Shown here: piece by piece, positions 1 to 8,801 of the stretch
Numbering within the stretch: the first letter of the stretch is position 1
How the letters are laid out: each line of letters opens with the position of its first letter
Source: Oscillospiraceae bacterium
GTDB taxonomy: Bacteria > Bacillota > Clostridia > Oscillospirales > Acutalibacteraceae
DNA length: 38,274 nt
NCBI GenBank assembly: GCA_902774035.1
Contig: CACYHA010000028.1
Location: 1 to 38,274 of the forward strand
Direction of reading: 5' to 3'
Translations under genes and position numbers: made by a program
The notes under the pieces: generated by a model
The model's input: the letters and a program-made list of their open reading frames with translations, nothing else
Told to the model about the DNA's origin: nothing
The model's database searches: none

Positions 1-136
1 CTTTCGCCGTACCGGAACCCAAGCGGTTTCTCTTTCTTCGTCTATTCTTTCTCTTTGACAAGACAAAGAGAAAGAATGGACCCGCCGGAGGCTCCGAAAT
101 GTGAAAGCAAAAGCTGCGGCAGATGATAATTCGAAG
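1..136 (+). repeat. Dispersed intergenic repeat, copy A
   Basis: Positions 1-78 are almost identical to 21338-21414, and positions 78-136 are about 90% identical to the inverse of 20876-20971, so three copies of one repeat occur in the window. Its centre is a perfect 14-bp inverted repeat (44-57 against 64-77, six-base loop ACAAGA). The left boundary may lie outside the window. No convincing gene is present. Confidence 0.85.
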
Positions 137-258
137 CGGACGCAAACATTCGGCAAGACGCCATTCGCTCTTTCACTCCCCTTCGCGCGCGTGTGCGCGC
201 ATAAGTGTTGACGTCTTTCTTTCTATTCTTTCTTTTCTTTCTATATTGTGTGCGCTTG

Positions 259-291
259 TTGTGCATCTGTTGTGCATTTGTTGTGCAAAAT
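259..291 (+). repeat. Three tandem 11-bp repeats (iteron-like)
   Basis: TTGTGCATCTG (259-269), TTGTGCATTTG (270-280) and TTGTGCAAAAT (281-291) follow one another without gaps. The period is close to one helical turn, which would put the same face of each unit on one side of the DNA, as for cooperative protein binding. The function is unknown. Confidence 0.7.
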
Positions 292-543
292 GTGTTCACT
301 TTTCTGTTCACTTTTTTTGCCGGGAACCTCGAAACCCCTTGCGGCGCAACGGATTTCCCGCGTGCGGATGTGTGCAAAAATCTGTTCACTTTCGTGTGCA
401 GATTGCAGCGATTTTCGCCGCGTTCTCTGCGCTGTCCGTCTTTCGGCCAAAATTTTTGTCGTTCCAAAACATCTCCCCATCACAAAGCCGGAAACGCGGT
501 TTTGTCGCGCCTTTTCCGCAACGACCCGGCATTTCTTAATAGC

Positions 544-601
544 CTTTAATCTCCATATTCACTTCTTCATTCTTAATTCCTGATTCTTAATTTTTCTCAT
601 T
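544..601 (-). repeat. Solo heptamer array (right-type arm)
   Basis: Read on the minus strand this is a run of heptamers (AATTAAG, AATCAGG, AATTAAG, AATGAAG in perfect phase at 565-592, looser ones on either side). The same kind of array bounds the elements at 7113, 17918, 34257 and 35927. Its left partner was not found and may lie outside the window. The array ends about 30 bases before the dnaE start. Confidence 0.65.
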
Positions 602-634
602 CACCATCCCAAAACCGACCAAGGAGGGGCACCC

Positions 635-3600
635 ATGTCCTTTACCCATCTCCATCTCCACACCGAATACAGCCTGCTTGACGGGGCGTGCCGCATCAAA
701 GAGCTGATGCAGGCCGTCAAAGCCAGGGGGCAGACCGCCGTTGCCATCACCGATCACGGCAATATGTTCGGCGCGGTGGAATTCTATAAAGCCGCAAAGG
801 ATGCCGGTCTCAAGCCCATCATCGGCTGCGAGGTCTATGTTGCGCCGCGCTCGCGCTTTGACAAGGTCCGCGGGGCGGACAGCGAGCGCTATCATCTGAT
901 TTTGCTTTGCAAAAACATGACCGGCTACCGCAACCTGATCGCCATGGTCAGCAAGGCGTGGACGGAAGGGTTTTACACCAAGCCCCGCATCGACCGCGCG
1001 CTTTTGCAGGAACACCACGAGGGGCTGATCTGCCTGTCCGGCTGCCTTGCCGGCGAGGTTCCCAGAGCGCTTTTGCGCGGCGATTTCGAGGGCGCGAAGC
1101 AGACCGCGCTGTGGTATGCGAAGCTCTTCGGCCACGGGAACTACTTTTTGGAGCTGCAGAACCACGGTCTGCGGGAGGAGCTGGACATCCTGCCCGACCT
1201 CAAACGCCTCGCTGCGGAAACGAACATCCCTGTCGTCGCCACCAACGACGCCCATTATATCGAACAGACCGACGCCGAGATGCAGGAGGTGCTGCTGTGC
1301 ATTCAGACGAACCACACCCTCGGCGAAGATACCGGCCTTTCCTTCGGAACGCAGGAGTTTTACGTCAAAACCGAAGACGAGATGCGCACTCTTTTTCCCG
1401 ATGTACCCCAGGCGATCCAGAACACCGGTGTCATCGCCGAACAGTGCAATCTGGAATTCACCTTTGGCCAAACGGTGCTGCCGCATTTTGAAGTGCCGAA
1501 CCACATGGACCACTTCACCTATTTCAAAAACCAGTGCTTCTTCGGCCTTTGCCGGAAATTCGGCGACGACCCGCCGCAGAATTATGTCGACCGGCTGAAC
1601 TATGAGCTGGACGTGATTCATAAGATGGGCTATGTCGATTACTTCCTCATTGTCCATGACTTTATCCGCTACGCGAAGGAGCACGGCATTCCCGTCGGCC
1701 CGGGCAGAGGCTCCGGCGCAGGCTCCCTCGCGGCCTACTGCATCGGCATCACGGGCATCGATCCGCTGCAATACAATCTCCTGTTTGAGCGCTTTCTCAA
1801 CCCGGAACGGGTGAGTATGCCCGACTTCGATATCGACTTCTGCTATGTCCGCCGGCAGGAGGTCATCGACTATGTGATCGAAAAATACGGCGAAGATCAT
1901 GTGGCGCAGATCGTCACCTTCGGCACCCTTGCCGCCCGGGCCGCCGTGCGCGACGTGGGCCGTGTGCTGGGTCTGCCCTATCCGGCGGTGGACGCGGTGG
2001 CAAAGCTCATCCCCGCCGAGCTGAAGATCACGATCGACAAGGCGCTGAAGCAGTCCGCCGACCTGCGGCAAAAATACGAAAACGACCCCGACGTGAAGCG
2101 TCTGCTCGATCTTTCCCGCAAGGTGGAGGGTATGCCGCGCCACGCCTCCACCCACGCTGCCGGCGTGGTCATCACCCGGGAGCCGGTCGCCTACTATGTG
2201 CCGCTGGCCGTCAACGACGAAAGCGTCGTCACCCAGTACACGATGACGACCCTGGAGCAGCTCGGCCTTTTGAAAATGGACTTTCTGGGGCTGCGCACCC
2301 TGACGGTGATCGACGACACCGTGAAAATGATCCGAAAGAAGGATCCGTCCTTTTCGCTCGACAGCATCCCCGTCGACGATCCGGCGACCTTCCGGATGCT
2401 TTCCACCGGAAAGACCGACGGCGTGTTCCAGTTTGAATCCGCCGGCATGCGCAGCGTGCTCTCGCGCCTGAAGCCGGAAAGCCTCGAGGATCTCATCGCC
2501 GTGATCTCCCTTTACCGTCCGGGACCGGCGGACTCCATCGATACCTACATCAACAACCGCCACCACCCGGAGCAGACGACCTACAAATGCGAGCAGGTCA
2601 AAGACATCCTCGGCGTGACCTACGGCTGCATGGTCTATCAGGAGCAGGTCATGGAGATCTGCCGCAAATTGGCCGGCTATTCCTACGGCGCGGCCGACCT
2701 CGTGCGAAGGGCGATGGCCAAGAAAAAGTGGGACGTGATGGAAAAGGAGCGCACCCACTTTATCACCGGCGCAATGGAAAACGGGATCTCCGAACAGGCG
2801 GCGACGGAGTTGTTCGACGAGATGAGTCACTTCGCCAACTACGCGTTCAACAAATCCCACGCCGCGGCCTACGCCTTTGTGTCCTATCAGACGGCGTGGC
2901 TGAAATGCCACTACCCCTGCGAGCTGCTGGCGGCGACCCTGACCAGCGTGCTCGATTTCAGCCCCAAGGTGGCCGCCTACATCGCCGAGAGCCAGCGCCT
3001 TGGGATCAAGGTTCTGCCGCCGCACGTCAACGAGAGCGACGCGGGCTTTTCCGTCCGCGAAAACAGCATCCGCTTCGGCCTGCTCGCCATCAAGAATCTC
3101 GGCCGGGGCTACATCCGCGTGATCCTCGAAAAGCGGCGGAACCTGCCGTACCACAGCTTTTACGATTTCTGCAAGCGCACCCACTGCAGGGAGTTCAACC
3201 GCCGCGCCGTGGAAAGCCTGATCAAGGCCGGGGCGCTGGACGGTCTGGACATGACGCGCCGCCAGATGATCTATATGCTGCCGGAGATCATCGCGCAGAT
3301 CGACGGCGACCGGGGACGGAACATCGCCGGGCAGATCGGCTTTTTTGACGAGGATTCCCCCTTTGCGAGCCTGGACGAACCGAAGGCGCCCGACCTCGGC
3401 GAATTTGACCGCGACGTGCTGCTCGAAAACGAAAAGGAGGTCACCGGCCTCTACCTTTCCGGCCATCCGCTCGAAGCCGAAGCCGCGCGCGGCGCAGCCC
3501 TCGGCGCCGACCGGGTGTGCGATCTGCTGCTCGCGGGAGAAGAGAACAACCAAAGCGCCGACAACAGGCGGGTGAAGGTCTTCGGCCTCGTGTCCGCCGT

Positions 3601-4090
3601 CCAGAAAAAGCAGACCAAAGCCGGCGAAACCATGGCCTTTGTCCGCCTCGAGGACATGACCGGAACGATCGAGTGCGTGCTCTTCCCGAAGCTGTTTGCC
3701 ATCCACCAGACCGTGCTGCAGCAGGGACGCGTGCTCCTGCTGGAGGGGCGGCTTTCCCTGCGCGACGAAAAGGAACCCAACGTGATCGCCGAAAAGATCG
3801 ACACGAACCCGCAGCCGAACGCCGGCGCGGCAGCCGCGTCCCCCACAGCGTCCGCAGCGCCGCAAAAGAAAACGCGCGCGGGCGTGTTTGTCCGCGCCGC
3901 TTCCGAAGCCGACCCGAAGCTCGAAAAGCTGCGTCTGCTCACGGAGATCTTCGAGGGCAGCTTCCCGGTCTATCTTTACACCGCCGACACGGGCAAATAC
4001 CGCCCCTTCGCCCACATCTCCCCGAACGAGCCGCTGGAAAACGAACTGCGGCACATTTTCGGCGAAGAAAATGTGGCGGTGAGAAAGTAA
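635..4090 (+). CDS. dnaE: DNA polymerase III subunit alpha (DnaE)
   Basis: Catalytic subunit of the replicative polymerase. The 1151-aa protein opens with a PHP domain (HLHLHTEYSLLDG at residues 5-17; TDHG near 39). The polymerase core has GPGRGSGAGS near 355 and PDFDIDF at 396-402. D397, D399 and D549 (in MDFLGLR) correspond to the catalytic aspartates D401, D403 and D555 of E. coli DnaE. An OB-fold follows at about 975-1050. The length is typical of a full DnaE, and the domain order is not that of PolC (no inserted exonuclease). The ATG follows AAGGAGG at 621-627 with good spacing. No partner replication genes adjoin it; a repeat and a strong promoter for an unrelated glycosidase follow. 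Confidence 0.97.
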   Translation: MSFTHLHLHTEYSLLDGACRIKELMQAVKARGQTAVAITDHGNMFGAVEFYKAAKDAGLKPIIGCEVYVAPRSRFDKVRGADSERYHLILLCKNMTGYRNLIAMVSKAWTEGFYTKPRIDRALLQEHHEGLICLSGCLAGEVPRALLRGDFEGAKQTALWYAKLFGHGNYFLELQNHGLREELDILPDLKRLAAETNIPVVATNDAHYIEQTDAEMQEVLLCIQTNHTLGEDTGLSFGTQEFYVKTEDEMRTLFPDVPQAIQNTGVIAEQCNLEFTFGQTVLPHFEVPNHMDHFTYFKNQCFFGLCRKFGDDPPQNYVDRLNYELDVIHKMGYVDYFLIVHDFIRYAKEHGIPVGPGRGSGAGSLAAYCIGITGIDPLQYNLLFERFLNPERVSMPDFDIDFCYVRRQEVIDYVIEKYGEDHVAQIVTFGTLAARAAVRDVGRVLGLPYPAVDAVAKLIPAELKITIDKALKQSADLRQKYENDPDVKRLLDLSRKVEGMPRHASTHAAGVVITREPVAYYVPLAVNDESVVTQYTMTTLEQLGLLKMDFLGLRTLTVIDDTVKMIRKKDPSFSLDSIPVDDPATFRMLSTGKTDGVFQFESAGMRSVLSRLKPESLEDLIAVISLYRPGPADSIDTYINNRHHPEQTTYKCEQVKDILGVTYGCMVYQEQVMEICRKLAGYSYGAADLVRRAMAKKKWDVMEKERTHFITGAMENGISEQAATELFDEMSHFANYAFNKSHAAAYAFVSYQTAWLKCHYPCELLAATLTSVLDFSPKVAAYIAESQRLGIKVLPPHVNESDAGFSVRENSIRFGLLAIKNLGRGYIRVILEKRRNLPYHSFYDFCKRTHCREFNRRAVESLIKAGALDGLDMTRRQMIYMLPEIIAQIDGDRGRNIAGQIGFFDEDSPFASLDEPKAPDLGEFDRDVLLENEKEVTGLYLSGHPLEAEAARGAALGADRVCDLLLAGEENNQSADNRRVKVFGLVSAVQKKQTKAGETMAFVRLEDMTGTIECVLFPKLFAIHQTVLQQGRVLLLEGRLSLRDEKEPNVIAEKIDTNPQPNAGAAAASPTASAAPQKKTRAGVFVRAASEADPKLEKLRLLTEIFEGSFPVYLYTADTGKYRPFAHISPNEPLENELRHIFGEENVAVRK

Positions 4091-4131
4091 AGGAACCGTG
4101 ATGCGTTCAGAGGTGCAATTTGTGAACGAAC

Positions 4132-4308
4132 GGGGCTGCTGCATTTCACAAAAAACGTCAAAGTAAAAGAAAGAAAAAGCGCTTTTTGCAGACTTGTTCT
4201 GTGAAGAAAGCGCTTTCTTTGCTTTTTACTTCGTAAAAGAAGCAGGGGGTTCTGCTGAACTCGCCGTTTTTTCGCCCTCGGCGTACTTTTGTACAGCCTC
4301 CGGTCAAA
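4132..4308 (+). repeat. Dispersed intergenic repeat G, copy 1
   Basis: This 177-bp stretch matches 10090-10263 along its whole length. Shared blocks include CAAAAAACGTCAAAG, the hairpin AAGCGCTTTTTGCAGA...AGCGCTTTCTTT, and TTCGCCCTCGGCGTACTTTT followed by ACAGCCT and GGTCAAA. The central AAAGCGCT/AGCGCTTT arms can form a hairpin. No gene is present; it fills the dnaE-GH31 gap. Confidence 0.85.
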
Positions 4309-4347
4309 AACGCCGCCTTTTCCTGTGCGCCAACCCCCTTTCGGCCA

Positions 4348-4376
4348 TTGACAAACCCCGACATTTCCTATATAAT
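4348..4376 (+). promoter_or_regulatory. SigA promoter for the GH31 gene
   Basis: Perfect consensus: TTGACA at 4348-4353, a 17-bp spacer and TATAAT at 4371-4376. It lies 38 bases before the GH31 start codon and probably drives the three-gene unit 4415-8527. No obvious catabolite-responsive (cre) palindrome overlaps it. Confidence 0.9.
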
Positions 4377-4414
4377 AAAAAGGATATGACACAAAAGCCA
4401 GGGAGGAAAGAACG

Positions 4415-6442
4415 ATGTTGGAATTCTCATTGAACCAGGGCAGGCTGGAAATGCGGCGGGGCGAAAAAACGCTCTGCACCTTCTTTGAAGGCGGTCTGTT
4501 TGCCGAGGTCGGCTCGGCGGAGGATAAGTTCGCCATGAACCGCGGCTCCTTCAAGATCTCGGAGTCCGTGCTGGATCGGCGCGGGCTGTATATCCGCGAG
4601 ATCAAAATCAAGGAAAAGTGGATCACGCTCTATCTCAACGAGGGGCGCGCACGGCTGGAGCTCCAATACGGCGGCGACCGGCTGAAGATCTCCTTCCTCG
4701 GGCTTTCCATCTATGACAAGCTCTGGCTGCGCATCCCGGCCATTCCGGAGGAGGCCGTGTTCGGCACGGGCGAGACCTTCAGCGAATTCAACCTGCGCGG
4801 CGAAAGCACCACCGTCTGGGTCAGCGAGCACATCAACGCAAAACAGGTCGCGACCAAGCTGGTCAAGAACTTTTTGCATCTCGGAAAACCCGAACGCAAA
4901 AAAAGATTCCACAAATATGCCTCCTACTATGTGCAGCCGACCTTTTTGTCCAGCCGCAAGTATTTCTTCCACGCCGACGCGACCTCCATCTCCCGCTACG
5001 ACTTTACGGAGTCCCACGCCCATCTGGTGGAGATCAACGCCCTCACGCCGATCTATTTCGGCTTTGGCGACACATTCGAAGCCGTTCTCGGCAACCTGAC
5101 CGACCTGATCGGCCGCCAGCCCACCCTTCCCGACTGGGTGTTCGACGGCGAGATCCTCGGCATTCAGGGCGGCACCGGCATCATGGACCGCAAGGTTGAG
5201 ACCGCGCTGAACCACGGCATGAAGGTCGCCGGCGTCTGGATCCAGGACTGGGAGGGCCGCCGTGTCACCGCTGTCGGAAAACAGCTTTTCTGGAACTGGG
5301 AATGGGACAAAGAGCTTTACCCCGGCCTCGACCGCCGCGTTTCGGAATACGGCGAAAAGGGCATCAGGATCCTCGGCTACTGCAACCCCTTCCTCGCGGT
5401 GGAAAAGCCGCTGTATCAGATCGCGGCCGACAAGGGCTACTGCGTCAAGGACAGCGAAGGGGACGACTATCTGGTCACGATCACCACCTTCCCGGCCGCC
5501 ATGGTCGATCTGACGAACCCCGAGGCCTACGAATGGATCAAGAGTGTCATCAAGGAAAACATGATCGCCTTCGGCCTCGCCGGCTGGATGGCGGACTTCG
5601 GCGAATATCTGCCGACGGACTGCGTGCTGTTCAGCGGCGAAGACCCGGTGAGCGTACACAATATCTGGCCGACCCTCTGGGCAAAGGTCAACCGCGAAGC
5701 CCTGCAGGAGACCGGCATGGAGGGCAAGCTCCTGTTTTTCACCCGTTCCGGCTATACCGACACCGTGAAATATTCCACCATGATGTGGAACGGCGACAAC
5801 CATGTCGACTTCACCTTTGACCTCGGTCTGCCGTCCGTCATTCCCGCCATGCTGTCGCTGACCTGCTGCGGCTTCGGCCTGAGCCATTCCGACATCGGCG
5901 GCTACACCACCTTCTTCAACCTCAAGCGCAGCGAGGAGCTGCTCATGCGCTGGCGCGAAATGAACGCCTTCACGCCCATGCTGCGCGGCCATGAGGGTCT
6001 GAATCCCGACCTCAACGCCCAGTTTGACGCCAGCGAGGCCGTCCTGCGCCACGGCGCGGCGTTCAGCAGCATCCACGCCGCCCTCAAGCCCTATCTCATG
6101 GAAGCCGACCGCTACAACCACGAGCATGGCGTGGGCATCGTGCGTCCGCTGTTCTTCTATTACGACGAAAAACGCGCCTATGAGGAGACCCACGAGTTCC
6201 TGCTCGGCCGCGACATCCTTGTTGCCCCGGTGATCACCGAGGGCGCCGTGACGCGCGAGGTGTATCTGCCCGACGACGTGTGGATCCACGCGCCCTCCGG
6301 CAGAGAGTTCCGCGGCGGCATCCACACCGTGACCGCTCCCGTCGGCTCCATCCCGGTCTTCTTCCGCAAGGACGCGGACAAGGCTGTCCACGAGATGTTC
6401 GCCGCCATCACCTTCCCGAAGGAGGGCGAGATCTTTGGCTGA
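4415..6442 (+). CDS. GH31 alpha-glycosidase, YihQ (sulfoquinovosidase)-like
   Basis: Retaining alpha-glycosidase of GH31; 675 aa, no signal peptide, so probably cytoplasmic. It is collinear with E. coli YihQ from about residue 105 to the end. The nucleophile is D394 (WMADFGEYLPTD) and the acid/base D461 (MMWNGDNHVD), matching YihQ D405 and D472. Of the YihQ sulfonate-recognition set (Q262, Q288, R301, W304, Y508), this protein keeps Q251, Q277, W293 and Y497 but has Q290 instead of the arginine. The fold and general chemistry are therefore well supported, but the substrate may not be sulfoquinovoside. The ATG follows GGGAGG with good spacing, and the 3' end overlaps the next gene by 8 bp, so the two are translationally coupled. 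Confidence 0.92.
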   Translation: MLEFSLNQGRLEMRRGEKTLCTFFEGGLFAEVGSAEDKFAMNRGSFKISESVLDRRGLYIREIKIKEKWITLYLNEGRARLELQYGGDRLKISFLGLSIYDKLWLRIPAIPEEAVFGTGETFSEFNLRGESTTVWVSEHINAKQVATKLVKNFLHLGKPERKKRFHKYASYYVQPTFLSSRKYFFHADATSISRYDFTESHAHLVEINALTPIYFGFGDTFEAVLGNLTDLIGRQPTLPDWVFDGEILGIQGGTGIMDRKVETALNHGMKVAGVWIQDWEGRRVTAVGKQLFWNWEWDKELYPGLDRRVSEYGEKGIRILGYCNPFLAVEKPLYQIAADKGYCVKDSEGDDYLVTITTFPAAMVDLTNPEAYEWIKSVIKENMIAFGLAGWMADFGEYLPTDCVLFSGEDPVSVHNIWPTLWAKVNREALQETGMEGKLLFFTRSGYTDTVKYSTMMWNGDNHVDFTFDLGLPSVIPAMLSLTCCGFGLSHSDIGGYTTFFNLKRSEELLMRWREMNAFTPMLRGHEGLNPDLNAQFDASEAVLRHGAAFSSIHAALKPYLMEADRYNHEHGVGIVRPLFFYYDEKRAYEETHEFLLGRDILVAPVITEGAVTREVYLPDDVWIHAPSGREFRGGIHTVTAPVGSIPVFFRKDADKAVHEMFAAITFPKEGEIFG

Positions 6443-7109
6443 TCTGCTGCAGCGTCTGAACAATGTCAACGACGTGAAGGTTTTTCCCGTGTTTGACGAC
6501 GTTTTCCGCACCTTCGGCAACGTGCTTTCCGGCTTCGATTTTTCGCCGCTGACGGAGTATCTCGACGCCGAAACGTCCATTCCCCCGGCCGGCAACGTCT
6601 ATGTGCCGTCGGTCGAAGCGATGGAAGCGACCGCCGTCGCCGAAACGATCCGCACCGTCCTTTACGGCGGAATGCCGATCCAGATCGGCTATTGCAACGG
6701 CCGCAACACCACCTACAACGGCTTCGAATACCACAAGGGGAGCGAGCTGAACCTCGCCGCAACGGACTGTATGCTCGTCCTCGGTCACACCTGGCAGATC
6801 GAGCGCAACACCTTCACCGTGGGGAACGAGACTGTCTTTTTCGTGCCGAAGGGCACGGCGATCGAGCTGTTCCAGACCACGCTGCACCTGTCGCCCTGCC
6901 GCGTTTGCGACGAAGGCTTCAAGGTGGCCGTCGTCCTGCCCCGCGGCACGAATACCCCGCTGAAAGAACCGCCCGCCTGCCGCGAAGGAGAAGCGCGGCT
7001 GCTGCTGCAGACAAACAAGTGGGTCCTCTCCCATCCCGACCGGGAACCCCTGATGAAGCAGGGCGCGTGGCCGGGGCTGGTCGGGGAGAACAAGGAACTG
7101 AAATACTAA
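6435..7109 (+). CDS. DUF4867-type cupin-like protein, probable sugar-processing enzyme
   Basis: A 224-aa soluble protein that I recognise as DUF4867. Residues about 115-155 have a cupin-like pattern (VLGHTWQIE, then FFVPKGTAIELF, then LHLSPCRV). The start is a TTG: AAGGAGGG at 6419-6426 sits eight bases before it, and the next in-frame ATG is far inside the protein. It overlaps the GH31 gene by 8 bp and is followed by an isomerase-like gene, which points to a step just after glycoside cleavage. From memory, and needing a check, members of this family have been proposed as the sulfoquinovose isomerase of transaldolase-type sulfoglycolysis. The exact reaction here is unknown. Confidence 0.75.
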   Translation: MADLLQRLNNVNDVKVFPVFDDVFRTFGNVLSGFDFSPLTEYLDAETSIPPAGNVYVPSVEAMEATAVAETIRTVLYGGMPIQIGYCNGRNTTYNGFEYHKGSELNLAATDCMLVLGHTWQIERNTFTVGNETVFFVPKGTAIELFQTTLHLSPCRVCDEGFKVAVVLPRGTNTPLKEPPACREGEARLLLQTNKWVLSHPDREPLMKQGAWPGLVGENKELKY

Positions 7110-7112
7110 AAT

Positions 7113-7175
7113 AATTGAGAATTGAAAATTGAAAGTTGAAAATTATAGCTTTTTCTCAATTTTCCATTTTCAATT
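7113..7175. repeat. Short heptamer-bounded inverted element (E1)
   Basis: The left arm is AATTGAG, AATTGAA, AATTGAA, AGTTGAA, AATTATA (7113-7147). The right arm, on the minus strand, is AATTGAA, AATGGAA, AATTGAG (7155-7175). The core is only about seven bases, so the whole unit can fold into one long AT-rich hairpin. It fills the gap between the DUF4867 and isomerase genes and ends just before the next ribosome-binding site. Confidence 0.8.
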
Positions 7176-7192
7176 TCTACCGGAGGTTCATC

Positions 7193-8527
7193 ATGTCTTT
7201 TTTGTCCGCTTATATCCCCATCGGTGTGCCGACTTTTCATTTGGAATCGGCGCAAAAGGAATTTGAATCATCCGCCGCCCTGCTGCGTGCGCTCGACGAA
7301 AACGTCGCCGTGCCGCAGGAGATGCTGCTTTCTCTCGACAAGCTTCGCGCGTTTCTGGCCGGGATCAAGCCCGACCTTGCGATCGTTCAGAACATCACCT
7401 TTGCCAACGCGGCCTACATGAGCGAGGTGCTCCACAGCTTCGACTGTCCCGTTCTGCTCTGGACGCTGCGCGAGCCCGTGATCGACGGCGGTCGCCTGCG
7501 GCTGAACTCCCTGACGGGCGCATATTCCGCCGCAAACATCCTGCGCGCGTGCGGCAGGCGCTTCGCCTATGTCTTCGGCGCCCCGCAGGAGGAGGCGACC
7601 CGGGCGCAGCTCGCCGCCGTGATCGCCGCCGCGAAGGTCAAAAAGGACATTTCCGCTCTGCGTCTGCTGCAGATCGGCCACACGCCGGAGGGCTTCGGCT
7701 TCGGCCGCGCGCTGGACAGCGAGATGCTTTCGGCCTTCGGCGTGCGCCTGACAAGCATCGAAGCGCGCGAGCTGATCGACCGCGCCAAAGGCTACGGCGA
7801 CAGCGAGATCGCAGAGTACCTCGCGAAGGCCGGACAGAGCATCCGCGGCCTCGACGCCACGCCGGAAAAGAACAGGCTCGACTTTGCCCGCCTGTTCAAA
7901 GCCTACGACACCTATGTGAAGGAAAACGGCATCGGCGCAGTCTCCAGCCGCTGCTGGCCGGACTTTTTCACCTCCTTCGGCACGCCCGTGTGCGCCGTCC
8001 TCGCCATGCTCGGCGACAGCGGCGTTCCGGCCGCCTGCGAAGCGGATTCCTACGGCGCGCTGTCCATGTTCATCGGGCAGACGCTCACCGGGAAGCCGAC
8101 CTTCTTCGGCGATCCGGTCTCGCTCGACGAGGGCGAAAACACCGTCACCCTCTGGCACTGCGGCACGGCGGCCTGCTCCCTCGCCCGCGCGGACACCGGC
8201 GCTGCCTGCGGCGTGCACTGCAACCGAAAGATCGGCCCCACCCTCGACTTCGGCTGCAAGGCCGAGCCGAAAGTGACGATCTTCCGCATCGGCCGCGAGC
8301 CCGACGGCTCCTTCCGTTTCTTCATCTGCAGCGGTGAAGCGCTCGACAAGCCGAAACAGTTCACCGGCACGTCCATTGTCATCCAAACGAAAGCGCCGGC
8401 CCGGGAGGTGGTGGAAGCCAGCGTGAAAAACGGCTGGGAACCCCACTTCGTCGTCGCCATGGACGACATCGCCCCCGCGCTGAAAGCGCTGGCGGAGATG
8501 TACGGGATCCCGGTGGAGGAATATTAA
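7193..8527 (+). CDS. L-fucose/L-arabinose isomerase family protein
   Basis: A 444-aa protein of the fucose/arabinose isomerase fold. The C-terminal half has the recognisable block CEADSYGALSMFIGQ (catalytic metal-binding acidic residues) and LWHCGTAACSL, where the His would be a metal ligand. The family interconverts aldoses and ketoses with a divalent metal. The start is ATG 7193, seven bases after CGGAGG; a longer reading frame from 7136 begins inside the AT-rich repeat and lacks a ribosome-binding site. It is probably co-transcribed with the GH31 and DUF4867 genes, although repeat E1 lies between. The substrate cannot be read from sequence. Whether it is a true isomerase or an inactive relative is open. 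Confidence 0.8.
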   Translation: MSFLSAYIPIGVPTFHLESAQKEFESSAALLRALDENVAVPQEMLLSLDKLRAFLAGIKPDLAIVQNITFANAAYMSEVLHSFDCPVLLWTLREPVIDGGRLRLNSLTGAYSAANILRACGRRFAYVFGAPQEEATRAQLAAVIAAAKVKKDISALRLLQIGHTPEGFGFGRALDSEMLSAFGVRLTSIEARELIDRAKGYGDSEIAEYLAKAGQSIRGLDATPEKNRLDFARLFKAYDTYVKENGIGAVSSRCWPDFFTSFGTPVCAVLAMLGDSGVPAACEADSYGALSMFIGQTLTGKPTFFGDPVSLDEGENTVTLWHCGTAACSLARADTGAACGVHCNRKIGPTLDFGCKAEPKVTIFRIGREPDGSFRFFICSGEALDKPKQFTGTSIVIQTKAPAREVVEASVKNGWEPHFVVAMDDIAPALKALAEMYGIPVEEY

Positions 8528-8573
8528 ACAGAAAATGACCGGTAGTCTTTTCACGGGCTGCCGGTATTTGCTG

Positions 8574-8610
8574 CAAAAAAAGAAAAACGACGCGGGATCC
8601 CACGTCGTTT
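8574..8610 (-). terminator. Rho-independent terminator of the tRNA-Val gene
   Basis: On the minus strand, AAACGACG and CGTCGTTT (8585-8592 against 8603-8610), with an inner GGGATCCC, form a hairpin that is followed by a T-rich run (complement of 8574-8584). It begins two bases after the encoded CCA. Confidence 0.85.
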
Positions 8611-8611
8611 C

Positions 8612-8688
<77 letters not shown>

Positions 8689-8707
8689 ATTTGCGGTTGC
8701 GAGCAAT

Positions 8708-8736
8708 AGTTTACACTATTTTGGCGCAAATGTCAA
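8708..8736 (-). promoter_or_regulatory. SigA promoter of tRNA-Val
   Basis: On the minus strand, TTGACA (complement of 8731-8736), a 17-bp spacer and TAAACT (complement of 8708-8713). It lies about 20 bases before the 5' end of the mature tRNA. Confidence 0.85.
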
Positions 8737-8747
8737 TAGCTAAAACG

Positions 8748-8780
8748 AAAAAAAATCGCCGACAATCGGAATTGCGGCGA
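8748..8780 (-). terminator. Rho-independent terminator of the GDPD gene
   Basis: TCGCCG at 8756-8761 pairs with CGGCGA at 8775-8780, with an inner CAAT/ATTG pair. On the minus strand the hairpin is followed by eight T residues (complement of 8748-8755). It lies just after the GDPD stop codon and before the tRNA promoter. Confidence 0.85.
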
Positions 8781-8801
8781 ATCTGTTTTTTTGTTTGCGG
8801 C

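Larger units (their letters stand above)
137..634. other. Non-coding leader region upstream of dnaE
   Basis: About 500 bases without a supportable gene. It holds three tandem 11-bp units (259-291), three copies of TGTTCACTTT (near 293, 304 and 381), and an array of heptamers in minus orientation at 544-601 (CTTCATT, CTTAATT, CCTGATT, CTTAATT). I see no clear SigA promoter for dnaE. Several overlapping ORFs here read through the repeats in different frames and have low-complexity products. Confidence 0.6.

Noticed and set aside
123-583. Overlapping 80-141-aa frames in the first 600 bases
   Set aside because: They cross repeat copy A and the tandem units in several frames, have low-complexity products and no ribosome-binding sites.
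587-4144. 1185-aa open frame antisense to dnaE, and similar long antisense frames over the GH31, clpC, hppA, purB and guaB genes
   Set aside because: They are shadows caused by GC-rich third codon positions. The products have no domains and no ribosome-binding sites, while the opposite strand encodes clear families.
8538-8565. Hairpin after the isomerase-like gene (ACCGGTAG / CTGCCGGT) as a terminator
   Set aside because: Neither strand has a T-run right after the stem, so I could not support an intrinsic terminator.
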